Shown here piece after piece: positions 5,633-12,270 of a stretch of DNA of 12,398 nucleotides. How positions within the stretch are numbered: the first letter of the stretch is position 1; every line of letters begins with the position of its first letter. The notes beneath the pieces were generated by a model, which did no database searches, had not been told where the DNA came from, and saw nothing but the letters and a program-made list of their open reading frames with translations. The DNA is taken from contig CAYRZU010000086.1 in assembly GCA_964428895.1 (NCBI GenBank), positions 1-12,398 of the forward strand, given 5' to 3'. The position numbers and the translations under genes were made by a program. This DNA is from HyVt-337 sp964428895. GTDB taxonomy: Bacteria; Planctomycetota; Phycisphaerae; SM23-33.

Positions 5633-7471
5633 CTAGGCTTGTGGCAGGAAGATGATCCAGCGGCTGTCGTCGTTGCGATTGGCGCGAACGGACCAGGGGA
5701 TGAGCGTCAGGTCGACGGGCCCGTCACCGATGAGGCCCGGCAACTGAAGCTGCGTGATGCCCTCCAATACGTCCGGACACCACTGTTCGACAACGAGTTG
5801 ATCGACTTGGTCGGCCTCGACCGCCACGCGGACCTTCTCCAACGGGAAATCGGCGTCGGTTTCCAGACAGAACAACACCGGCCCCTTGGCGAAGACGACC
5901 TGCCCGCGATTGGCTTCGATGCGCTCATCCGGCGGGATCATTCGCGGCGGCATGGGCAGGTTCAGTTCGACGGTGTCGCCCGGATCCCACGTTCGGTCGA
6001 TCAGCAGATACTGATCGTTCTGGACCGCGTGCGTGTCTTGGCCGGGCCAAGCTGCGGTGGGGGCGGTGCACCATTGGGGGATCCTCAGCCGTAGCTTGAA
6101 CTGCGTCGGTCGATCGCCGTCGAAGCGTACCATGATGCGCCCGTCATGCGGGTAGCGCGTTTCAACGGCCAGTGCCACCTCGCGGCCATCGGGAAGGGCG
6201 TGCGACATGCGCGAGTCCGTGTAGAGATTGACGAATACACCGTCGGCGTCGGCCGAGAACAGGTACTCCGGCAGCGCCCCCAGGAATCGCCAGAAGTTGG
6301 GCATGCAGCAGGTGGTCCGGTTCAGCTGGGGCAGCATGCAGCGGGTGGTGGCCGGCGTGTGCCAGTGGTCGGTGCGCTCGCTCTGATCGCCGACCACTCG
6401 GAGCGGGTTGTAATAGAAGCACCCCAGGCCATCGAGGCTCAGCGCGCCCAGCAGGTGGTTATAGAGGATGGTCTCGATGACGTCGAAGCAGCGGCTGCGC
6501 CCGGTCATGGCGTGGATACGCCAAGACAGCAGGATCATGGCGATCGACGAACAGGTCTCGCCCATGGTTCGGTCGGGGTCGTCCTGGGTGTGGGGCAGAT
6601 CAAAGGGCGATTTCGAAAAATGTTCCCCGTGGGAGCCCATGCCGCCGGTGATATACATACGCGTCTTGGCCAACTCCGCCCACAGGTCCTCCACGTGGGC
6701 GGCCAGGTCCACGCGGCCGGTCTCCAAGTACAGGTCGGCCATGCCCGCCAGCAGATAGCCCACCCGAACCGCGTGCAGGGCGCCGCCGTCCTTGATGTCG
6801 GCCACGGTGGGCCCGACGTGACACAGCTCCACCGCCAGCGTGATCGCGAAGTCCAGGAACCGCTGCTGGCCCGTTTCGCGCGCCAACCTGAGAAACGCGA
6901 TCTCGTATTCCGAGTGCTCCATCAGGGCCGAGGTCGTGTAGTAGGGATGGCCGGCCTGGTGTTCGCCGATCAGATAGTCGACCCAACGCGTGGCGGCCTC
7001 GACCAGCTCATCCTCGCCGGTGGCGCGCCGATGAGCGACGGCGGCCTCGCAGAAATGGCCCGCCATGTAGAGTTCGTGCCGAATGCTCGGATCGAACCGC
7101 TCATACGGCGGGACCTGCGTGTTGATGTAGCCGTCAGGCTGTTGGCACGCCAGGATCAGCGACGCGACCCGGTCGATGGCGGCTTTGAGTTGTTCGTCCT
7201 TCGTCCGCGCGTAGACATAGCAGGTGCCTTCCAGCCATTTGTAGAGATCGGAGTCCGCGGCCAGGCGGTCGGCCTCGGGCGGCAGGGGCTCGCCGTTAGC
7301 GACGGCCTCGAAGCCTCGGGGCAGGGCGCTATCCAAAGCGGCCAAGACGCTCGCCAGATTCTGCTGAACGTAACGTCCCAGGTACCCGCCGATCTCGACG
7401 TCCGACAAAGGGACGGGCCGGCTCGTCGCGTGCGTGTCCGGCCAATCGGATGCGAAGTGACTGGTGGTCAT
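5633..7471 (-). CDS. Glycoside hydrolase family 127 (beta-L-arabinofuranosidase-type)
   Basis: A 612-residue protein of the DUF1680/GH127 family, whose characterised members remove L-arabinofuranose by a zinc-thiolate cysteine mechanism. No signal peptide is seen, so it should act in the cytoplasm on imported oligosaccharides. The N-terminal two thirds is an alpha/alpha barrel, with QPDGYIN (111-117), YITGGMGSHGEHF (273-285) and GETC (304-307). TTCCMPN (386-392) follows, and the C-terminal part is beta-rich. Aligned by eye to the family, Glu305, Cys307, Cys388 and Cys389 form the zinc site, Cys388 is the nucleophile and Glu283 the acid/base. The spacing between Glu283 and Glu305 is about six residues longer than in the usual family motif. 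The ribosome site is weak (GAGA). The gene is divergent from the zinc-ribbon membrane gene and lies upstream of the LamG gene. The family is certain; the exact sugar is inferred. Confidence 0.93.
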   Translation of the reverse strand: MTTSHFASDWPDTHATSRPVPLSDVEIGGYLGRYVQQNLASVLAALDSALPRGFEAVANGEPLPPEADRLAADSDLYKWLEGTCYVYARTKDEQLKAAIDRVASLILACQQPDGYINTQVPPYERFDPSIRHELYMAGHFCEAAVAHRRATGEDELVEAATRWVDYLIGEHQAGHPYYTTSALMEHSEYEIAFLRLARETGQQRFLDFAITLAVELCHVGPTVADIKDGGALHAVRVGYLLAGMADLYLETGRVDLAAHVEDLWAELAKTRMYITGGMGSHGEHFSKSPFDLPHTQDDPDRTMGETCSSIAMILLSWRIHAMTGRSRCFDVIETILYNHLLGALSLDGLGCFYYNPLRVVGDQSERTDHWHTPATTRCMLPQLNRTTCCMPNFWRFLGALPEYLFSADADGVFVNLYTDSRMSHALPDGREVALAVETRYPHDGRIMVRFDGDRPTQFKLRLRIPQWCTAPTAAWPGQDTHAVQNDQYLLIDRTWDPGDTVELNLPMPPRMIPPDERIEANRGQVVFAKGPVLFCLETDADFPLEKVRVAVEADQVDQLVVEQWCPDVLEGITQLQLPGLIGDGPVDLTLIPWSVRANRNDDSRWIIFLPQA

Positions 7472-7491
7472 GGTTCTCTATCTCGTCCGGG

Positions 7492-7497
7492 ATTCTA
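7492..7497 (-). promoter_or_regulatory. Candidate -10 box close to the GH127 start
   Basis: TAGAAT on the minus strand lies 20 bases before the GH127 start codon, nearly the same spacing as the TAGAAT box before the propeller-like gene. No good -35 box is visible. If used, transcription would begin downstream of the terminator at 7551-7584. Confidence 0.25.
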
Positions 7498-7550
7498 CAG
7501 GAACCGGCCGGCATCGCCATCGCGGGCGGGCCCGGCCGGGCCGCCTGCGC

Positions 7551-7584
7551 AAAAAAACACCGAGGCGGAGGGAGACCTCGGTGT
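7551..7584 (-). terminator. Minus-strand intrinsic terminator in the GH127 leader
   Basis: On the minus strand ACACCGAGG (complement of 7576-7584) pairs over nine bases with CCTCGGTGT (complement of 7557-7565) around a ten-base loop and runs directly into seven T (7551-7557). No minus-strand protein gene ends here, so it either ends a small RNA starting near 7670 or works as an attenuator in the leader of the GH127 gene. A second ACACCG lies just before the 5' arm and could compete for the 3' arm. Confidence 0.8.
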
Positions 7585-7679
7585 CGGTGTCACTGCGTCC
7601 GGCGAGGGCATCCGAGAACCCATGATGAAGCCAGCGCACAGTGCGCAACGTTTTGTTCATTGTAGGCTAACTGGGCCGA

Positions 7680-7708
7680 ATTCGAGCACAGTCGCCCGTT
7701 TCGGTCAA
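7680..7708 (-). promoter_or_regulatory. Candidate minus-strand promoter upstream of the terminator
   Basis: TTGACC (7708-7703) and TCGAAT (7685-7680) are 17 bases apart on the minus strand. Transcription from about 7673 would give an RNA of roughly 120 bases ending at the terminator 7551-7584, or about 200 bases of leader before the GH127 start if read through. Confidence 0.35.
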
Positions 7709-7724
7709 TCAGGTAAACACCTGA
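7709..7724. promoter_or_regulatory. Palindrome next to the -35 box (possible operator)
   Basis: TCAGGT and ACCTGA form a perfect six-base inverted repeat around AAAC, directly abutting the candidate minus-strand -35 box. Size and position suit a repressor or activator site acting on one or both divergent genes, but no regulator gene is present in the window. Confidence 0.3.
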
Positions 7725-7850
7725 ATATTGAAGATTGTGCCACCGGCCTCAGTTACGGGCTCGGAGCGGCCGTTGGCGGTGGACGGTCGAGCGGGGGGGC
7801 GGTTTGTGGTAACTTGTCGGGGCGTTGCGGGTGCATTTAGGAGACACGCG

Positions 7851-8774
7851 GTGATCGAAGTTGATTGCGTCAAGTGTGGCATGATCATCTACGCGGTGGA
7901 TGAAGCCGAAGGGCTGGAGCGACAGTGCCCCAGTTGCGGCACGATGAACGTGGTGGTGCAGCGCGCCGAGGACGAGCCAATCGTCGAGGCGGAGATCATT
8001 GAGGCGCCCCCGTCGGATCCGCCGCCTCCGGCCGATCCGCCCGCGACGGTCGAGGCCTTCCCAGAAGACCCACCGGCCGACGTGGCTGAGCGGGTCGAGC
8101 CCCCGCCGGTGTTCGACCAGGCCGGGCCCGCCGCCGAGCCATCGGTCTCCTTGGGGCCACCCCCGCTGCCCGATGCCGACGACCTGGCCGCCGACGCGCT
8201 CGACGACATGGCTGAATCCTCCGATCCCCCGCCCCCGGCGCCACCGGCTGTAGCCGTGCAATCTCAGGTGGCCCAGCCGGTGGCGCCGCTGAAGGGGCTC
8301 GGCGGATGGCTGATCATTCCCTGTACCCATCTGGTGATCAGCATGATCACGATTCCGGCTGGGCGAGATCGCGCCTACGCCCGGGTCGAGGACTTCAAGG
8401 AGGAACTCAGCGAAGGCGGGTCCTGGCCCCGGCCGATCGAGGATATGCGAGGGATGGCCGAGGCCATGGACACCTGCGTGCGGACGGTTTCGGTCGGGTG
8501 GTACCTCTACCTGGCCTTCACGATCTTCGTGATGGTGCAGTTCTTCCGGAAGCGCCGCGAAGCACCGATGCTCATGAAGGTGTGGTACGGCGTGGCCATT
8601 GGCTTGACCTGGATTCAAGGCCTGTGGCTTGGGACCATCGACCAGGCGGAGATGTTCGGTCACGGCTTGATCGGGATTACGGTCTTCTCGGTGATCTGGA
8701 TCGCCTACTTCAGTATGTCCGAGCGTGTCGAGAACACCTTCACGGGCGGGCCGGTCAAGGCTCACTCACCGTGA
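7851..8774 (+). CDS. Zinc ribbon fused to DUF2569-like membrane protein
   Basis: The start is GTG 7851, seven bases after AGGAG (7839-7843); the frame is open upstream to 7728 but without family sequence or a ribosome site. The product is 307 residues in three parts. First is a zinc ribbon with Cys6, Cys9, Cys26 and Cys29. Next is a long Pro/Asp/Glu-rich linker (about 38-145). Last is a C-terminal membrane domain with four predicted helices near 150-168, 213-232, 241-260 and 271-288. The motifs GLGGWLIIP, FFRKRREAP, IWIAYFSMSERV and ENTF match the DUF2569 family of uncharacterised integral membrane proteins. The zinc ribbon and linker would lie in the cytoplasm. The gene is divergent from GH127 and its last 20 bases overlap the tail of the convergent coiled-coil gene. 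Function is unknown; a membrane-anchored sensor or scaffold is only a guess. Confidence 0.8.
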   Translation: MIEVDCVKCGMIIYAVDEAEGLERQCPSCGTMNVVVQRAEDEPIVEAEIIEAPPSDPPPPADPPATVEAFPEDPPADVAERVEPPPVFDQAGPAAEPSVSLGPPPLPDADDLAADALDDMAESSDPPPPAPPAVAVQSQVAQPVAPLKGLGGWLIIPCTHLVISMITIPAGRDRAYARVEDFKEELSEGGSWPRPIEDMRGMAEAMDTCVRTVSVGWYLYLAFTIFVMVQFFRKRREAPMLMKVWYGVAIGLTWIQGLWLGTIDQAEMFGHGLIGITVFSVIWIAYFSMSERVENTFTGGPVKAHSP

Positions 8775-9477
8775 CTAGCGTGTCGTCGTCGGCCACGGAG
8801 TAGCGGGTCAGCCTGAATTTCTGGGCGAGGGCGGCCTGGAACTGCTCCGGGGTGGGCTTGGCGTAGACGGTCCAACCGGCGGGGGTCAGGACAACCGCCT
8901 GTGTGAACTCATCGCCTTCGGCCAGGCCGCTCGTATCGGTGTGAATGGCGTAGTCTCGTCGGCCAATCACGGACACCGGATCGCTGCCGGGGCGCAGGGG
9001 GCTGTAGCCGCGGTTGCGGTATTCGCCGCCAGGCGACGAGACTACCATCTCATCCGGGCCGATGATGCGGACAATGCGTCCGCCCTCGATGAACATCAGA
9101 CGGCCCACGTCCTGGGCGAACTTGGCCTTGCAGAATCGGTCCAGTCCGACGTTGTAGTACCGTGCGCCCGTTTCGTCGTGATAGACGGCCAGCGTCCACA
9201 CGTAGGCCTTATACATCTGATCGAACCAGGCCCGGCTGCGGCCCTTGCCACGGTAGACCACGTAGGTCTCGGTCGCCCCGGCCAGTTGCTTGCGGAGCTT
9301 GGCGTTCTCGGCTTCGGTCTCGGCCAGCCGCGCTGACAGCTCGGCCACTTGCGCCTCCAGACGCTGGATGGTCTCCTGCAAACCGGCGGTGTCGGACTCA
9401 CCGGCCATGGCCAGCGGGCCCGCGACGGCGATCAACGCGATCAGTGTCCACGTGTGCAGGGGTCTGACCGTGATCAT
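8755..9477 (-). CDS. Exported coiled-coil protein of unknown function
   Basis: The start is ATG 9477, eight bases after AAGGA (complement of 9486-9490), giving 240 residues; the frame extends upstream to 9591, but that part overlaps the zinc-ribbon gene and lacks signal features. Residues 1-25 are a signal peptide ending AMA. Residues 32-67 form a heptad-patterned coiled coil (LQETIQRLEAQVAELSARL), so the protein probably forms dimers or trimers in the periplasm. The rest (70-240) is a compact, beta-rich, aromatic domain (WFDQMYKAYVWTLAVYHD; GRLMFIEGGRIVRIIGPDE) that I do not recognise. It is the last gene of the minus-strand string, 29 bases after the small zinc-ribbon gene, and converges with the DUF2569-like gene. 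No enzymatic motif is apparent. Confidence 0.72.
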   Translation of the reverse strand: MITVRPLHTWTLIALIAVAGPLAMAGESDTAGLQETIQRLEAQVAELSARLAETEAENAKLRKQLAGATETYVVYRGKGRSRAWFDQMYKAYVWTLAVYHDETGARYYNVGLDRFCKAKFAQDVGRLMFIEGGRIVRIIGPDEMVVSSPGGEYRNRGYSPLRPGSDPVSVIGRRDYAIHTDTSGLAEGDEFTQAVVLTPAGWTVYAKPTPEQFQAALAQKFRLTRYSVADDDTLVTVSEP

Positions 9478-9506
9478 GGGGCGAGTCCTTTCATCGGGCG
9501 GCAAGA

Positions 9507-9737
9507 TCAGTACTGTTGGTCCGGCTTGGCGAACAAAGCCACATGGCCGCAATGATTGCAGTGGCGGGCGCGCACGTACTGGCCCGACCATCGAGGGAAC
9601 CAGGCCTCTTCATCGGCGAGAACGATTCGACGTTCCCCAGACAGCTTCCGCCACGTGAACTCCGTCGAACCGCACATGATGCAGTCGGTCCGAGGCTGCT
9701 TGTCCGTCGGTGGCTGATTGTCGTTCGTGTCTGTCAT
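9507..9737 (-). CDS. Small double-CxxC zinc-ribbon protein
   Basis: This is a 76-residue cytoplasmic protein with a polar N-terminus (NDNQPPTDKQPR). It then has CIMC (19-22) and CNHC (60-63), spaced as in a zinc ribbon, with a basic and aromatic middle (FTWRKLSGERR; WFPRWSGQYVRARH). The start is ATG 9737; the frame is open far upstream inside the amidohydrolase gene, but the conserved-looking part begins here. No clear ribosome site precedes it. Instead the ATG overlaps the stop of an eight-codon reading frame that itself overlaps the amidohydrolase stop, suggesting translation by coupling. Nucleic-acid or protein binding is possible; the specific role is unknown. Confidence 0.7.
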   Translation of the reverse strand: MTDTNDNQPPTDKQPRTDCIMCGSTEFTWRKLSGERRIVLADEEAWFPRWSGQYVRARHCNHCGHVALFAKPDQQY

Positions 9738-9760
9738 GGCTGTTTCTGTGTCTTGCTCAT
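9734..9760 (-). other. Octapeptide relay ORF (MSKTQKQP)
   Basis: The amidohydrolase stop TGA (9759-9757) overlaps an ATG at 9760 as ATGA. Eight codons later the stop TGA (9736-9734) overlaps the ATG of the zinc-ribbon gene, again as ATGA. Ribosomes finishing the amidohydrolase could restart twice by the same overlap. Whether the octapeptide is made is unknown. Confidence 0.35.
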
Positions 9761-10818
9761 TGGCTGGCTTGGCGAGCCAGTCGTTCGGCGTTGCCCCAGA
9801 ACATGGCTTCCACCGCGTTGGATCCCAAGCCCATCGCTTCGCACGCGTCCTTGCAGGCCTTGAGGGCTTCGTACATGTAGAGGGTGTAGCCGGCCTCGAC
9901 CTCGGGCGGCTCGTGCTGACCGGCGTTGAAGTAGAACTCGGCGGAGGTGCAGTTGATGTAGCGTCGGCCGTCCCATTGGCGTCGGCCTCGCATGAAGAAC
10001 ACGGGGTTGTCCGTGCCGTAGATGATTCGCTCGGGGCCCACCAGCTCCAACGCCATTCGGTGAATGGCCGGGTTGAGCACCGCCGAGTTGTCCCAGTACA
10101 GCCCGGCGTCGTCGGCCAGGTGGGGCAGGGCTTCGGCGGCGTGGGGCTCGGTGTAGCAGCGGCCGAAGTGGGCCAGCACGATGATGACGTTCGGATAGCG
10201 GTCGCGAATGTCCCGGACCTCGCGGAGGTTGTCGGCGTGGCCGAGCCGGTCGGCCTTGGGCACATGCAGCGTGACCCAGGCCTGGCGGTCGTTGAGGACC
10301 TCCAGATGCGAGTGCGGCAGGAAGTCGTAGATGGACGATTCGATGTAACGGTCGCGGGTGGTGGGGTCGTGTCCGATCAGGGCGTAGTAGGGCTTCACGC
10401 CGATCACGCCCGGGGCATCCAGAGCGGCCGCGACCTGGTCGGCCGACCATTGCGGCCGCAGCAACGCCAGGCTGGCCCAGCCGCGTTTGGCGCATTCGGC
10501 GTGGACGTAGGCGTTGGTCTCCTCCAGGTCGAAGTGCAGCGCGGGCCAGCCGAAGGCCAGGTGGGTGACCTCGCGGCCGGGGTAGACGATTGCATCGCAG
10601 GCGGCGATGGCGTCGGCCGAGGTCGGCTCGGCGACTTCGGCCACCCACATCTGGCGGCGTTGCTCGTCCGTGACGGGCTGATGGTGGAGCGACGGATCGT
10701 TGATGTGCACGTGGGCGTCGAAGACGCGCGCCGGGACCCAGTCCTCCAGGTGCTCGGCCCAGAAGGCCCGGTCCACGTCGGTGTATTGCCAAACATGCGT
10801 CAGCGGTGTCGGTTCCAC
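9757..10818 (-). CDS. Amidohydrolase-family metal-dependent hydrolase (Amidohydro_2 type)
   Basis: The product is 353 residues, read from GTG 10818, which lies eight bases after AAGG overlapping the kinase TAA stop. It is a TIM-barrel amidohydrolase with DAHVHIND giving the metal ligands His36 and His38. Further candidates are a lysine in GVKPYY (Lys142), His185 in VTLHVPK, His217 in VLAHFGRCY and Asp270 in IIYGTDNP. This order fits the PF04909 family, whose members include sugar lactonases, decarboxylases and hydrolases. No signal peptide is seen, so it is cytoplasmic. It starts ten bases after the FGGY kinase stop, so it is clearly in the same operon and probably takes part in the same sugar or sugar-acid pathway. 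A lactonase-like role is a guess. Its end feeds into the ATGA relay to the zinc-ribbon gene. Confidence 0.88.
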   Translation of the reverse strand: MEPTPLTHVWQYTDVDRAFWAEHLEDWVPARVFDAHVHINDPSLHHQPVTDEQRRQMWVAEVAEPTSADAIAACDAIVYPGREVTHLAFGWPALHFDLEETNAYVHAECAKRGWASLALLRPQWSADQVAAALDAPGVIGVKPYYALIGHDPTTRDRYIESSIYDFLPHSHLEVLNDRQAWVTLHVPKADRLGHADNLREVRDIRDRYPNVIIVLAHFGRCYTEPHAAEALPHLADDAGLYWDNSAVLNPAIHRMALELVGPERIIYGTDNPVFFMRGRRQWDGRRYINCTSAEFYFNAGQHEPPEVEAGYTLYMYEALKACKDACEAMGLGSNAVEAMFWGNAERLARQASQ

Positions 10819-10828
10819 AGAAGTTGCC

Positions 10829-12265
10829 TTACGCGCCGCGGCGGGCGAGGTACTCGGTCAGGATCATCTCATAGACGGTCGCATCGGCGCCCGGCTGAAT
10901 CGTCCGAGCTGCCGGGGCAGCGCGTTGGGAAATAGTCGCCAGGTCGGTGTCGGTTTCGATCAGACTTCGTGCGATGACGGCCGCGCCGAAGGCGCTGGTG
11001 TCGGCCTCGCTGCAACAGATCAAGGGCAGGGAGGTGATATCGGCAATGATCTGGGGCGTGACGCTGCTGGCGGTTGCTCCGCCCGTCATCACCAGACGCG
11101 CCGGTGGGAGGTCGGCCTTGCTCAGGAAGCCCAGCGTCCGGGCCAACTCGCAGACCAGCCCCTCCAGCACCGCCCGCAGCACGTGTCCGGCGGTGTGGCT
11201 CAGGTGCAGGCCGGCCAGGTGGGCGCCGCCGGTGTCGGCCCCGGCGCCCACGGCGAAGGTCGGCGTGCAGCGGAGCCCGTCACAGCCGGCCGGCGCTGCG
11301 GTCAGCAGGGCGTCGAGTTCATCGCCGCGCCGGTCGGCCAGACCCAACGTTTCAGCCGCCCAGGCGAATGCCGATCCGCCGTTGACCAGCGACAACATCT
11401 GCCCGAACAGGCCCTCGATCGCGTGCGTGCAGACAAACGCCTCCCCGCGAACCGGTGGGGCCAATCGGTCGGTGTTGGCCAGTAGCACCCAGGCGGTGCC
11501 CGCTCCGAACATCACGTCGCCCACCTTCACGCTGCCGCAACCCAAGGCGGCGGCGTATTGGTCGTGCACCGTCGGCGAAACCGGCACGCCCGTGGGCAGG
11601 CCGGTCTGTTTGGCCACCGAAGCGAGCAAGCCGCCGGCCGATTCCCGCACTGGCAGTAAGGCGGGCAGTTGATCGGCGGAAATCCCGATGAGGTCCAGCA
11701 CGTCCGGGTCCGCGTCACCCAGCGAGGGGTTGTATAACCACGCGATGGACAAGCTGGAGGCATCGTGAGCGGCTCGGCCGGCCAGGCGCGAGACCACCAC
11801 GTCGCCGACGAAGCCGACGCGATTCTCGCCAGCCAACATCTCAGGCGATTCGCTTCGCAGGCGGAGGAGCTGCCCCAGGCAGAGGCAACTCCTCGCGTGG
11901 CCTAAGTGTTCGATGAACCACTCCGCGCCGAGACGGTCGTTGAGTTCCGCATCGTAGCGAGCGCCGCGGCCGTCCATCCAGCCGATCACCGGCCCCAGCG
12001 GTCCGCCGGCGCCGTTGGTAATCTGCATGGCTCCGCCTTGGCTGGAAATGCCGACCGCCTTAACCGCCGCCCGCTGCTCGGGCGTCCCCAGGCCGGTCAG
12101 GGCGTCAAGCGTAGCTGACCAGATCGCTTCGATGTCCTGCTCCACGCCGCCATCGGCGGTGTGGCGAATCGCCACCGGCACCCCGTTACGAGCGACCACC
12201 GCGCCGGCTGGGTCAACCAGCAAGGCTTTGATGTTGGTCGTGCCGAGGTCAATCCCGCAATACAT
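10829..12265 (-). CDS. FGGY-family carbohydrate kinase
   Basis: The product is 478 residues from ATG 12265; the frame is open 35 codons upstream, but those overlap the preceding isomerase gene and are Arg/Pro-rich without family similarity. The protein opens with the phosphate-binding GIDLGTTNIKALLVD (4-18). It contains GWMDGRG (95-101), then HDQYAAALGCG (234-244) with the likely catalytic Asp235. GGATASSVTPQIIADI (395-410) and SAFGAA (424-429) make the C-terminal nucleotide-binding lobe. Length and motif order fit a complete FGGY kinase, which phosphorylates a ketose or polyol with ATP. Only five bases separate it from the isomerase stop and ten from the amidohydrolase start. With an isomerase of the fucose/arabinose type in front, the substrate could be L-ribulose, L-fuculose or a similar ketose; motifs alone do not decide. 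Confidence 0.93.
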   Translation of the reverse strand: MYCGIDLGTTNIKALLVDPAGAVVARNGVPVAIRHTADGGVEQDIEAIWSATLDALTGLGTPEQRAAVKAVGISSQGGAMQITNGAGGPLGPVIGWMDGRGARYDAELNDRLGAEWFIEHLGHARSCLCLGQLLRLRSESPEMLAGENRVGFVGDVVVSRLAGRAAHDASSLSIAWLYNPSLGDADPDVLDLIGISADQLPALLPVRESAGGLLASVAKQTGLPTGVPVSPTVHDQYAAALGCGSVKVGDVMFGAGTAWVLLANTDRLAPPVRGEAFVCTHAIEGLFGQMLSLVNGGSAFAWAAETLGLADRRGDELDALLTAAPAGCDGLRCTPTFAVGAGADTGGAHLAGLHLSHTAGHVLRAVLEGLVCELARTLGFLSKADLPPARLVMTGGATASSVTPQIIADITSLPLICCSEADTSAFGAAVIARSLIETDTDLATISQRAAPAARTIQPGADATVYEMILTEYLARRGA

Positions 12266-12270
12266 GGTCT

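Larger units (their letters stand above)
7472..7850. other. Divergent intergenic regulatory region
   Basis: These 379 bases separate the minus-strand GH127 gene from the plus-strand zinc-ribbon gene, and no convincing protein gene was found here. They contain a minus-strand terminator (7551-7584), a 13-base palindrome GCGCACAGTGCGC (7634-7646), a palindrome TCAGGTAAACACCTGA (7709-7724), a 14-base G+C palindrome (7529-7542) and candidate minus-strand promoter boxes. The bases from 7725 to the ribosome site at 7839 hold no promoter that could be called with confidence, although the plus-strand gene must have one nearby. Confidence 0.6.

Noticed and set aside
5597..5645. Terminator after the GH127 gene
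   Set aside because: The hairpin ACAAGCCTAGCTTGT over the stop codon is short and has no T run on the minus strand, so read-through into the LamG gene is as likely.
7478..7660. 60-codon minus-strand frame in the intergenic region, considered as a leader peptide
   Set aside because: It runs through the terminator hairpin, has no run of a regulatory amino acid and no good ribosome site, and its end is low-complexity Arg/Pro.
6146..7840. 564-codon plus-strand open frame opposite the GH127 gene
   Set aside because: It is the antisense shadow of a clear GH127 coding sequence with all catalytic motifs; G+C-rich third positions leave few stop codons on the other strand. No family motif or ribosome site.
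9507..10265. Extended 252-codon version of the small zinc-ribbon gene
   Set aside because: The upstream 176 codons lie inside the amidohydrolase in another frame and are Pro/Thr/Ser-rich shadow sequence; the credible start is ATG 9737.
9718..10935. 405-codon plus-strand open frame opposite the amidohydrolase
   Set aside because: Val/Gly/Arg-rich composition typical of antisense frames; the minus strand carries conserved amidohydrolase metal ligands.
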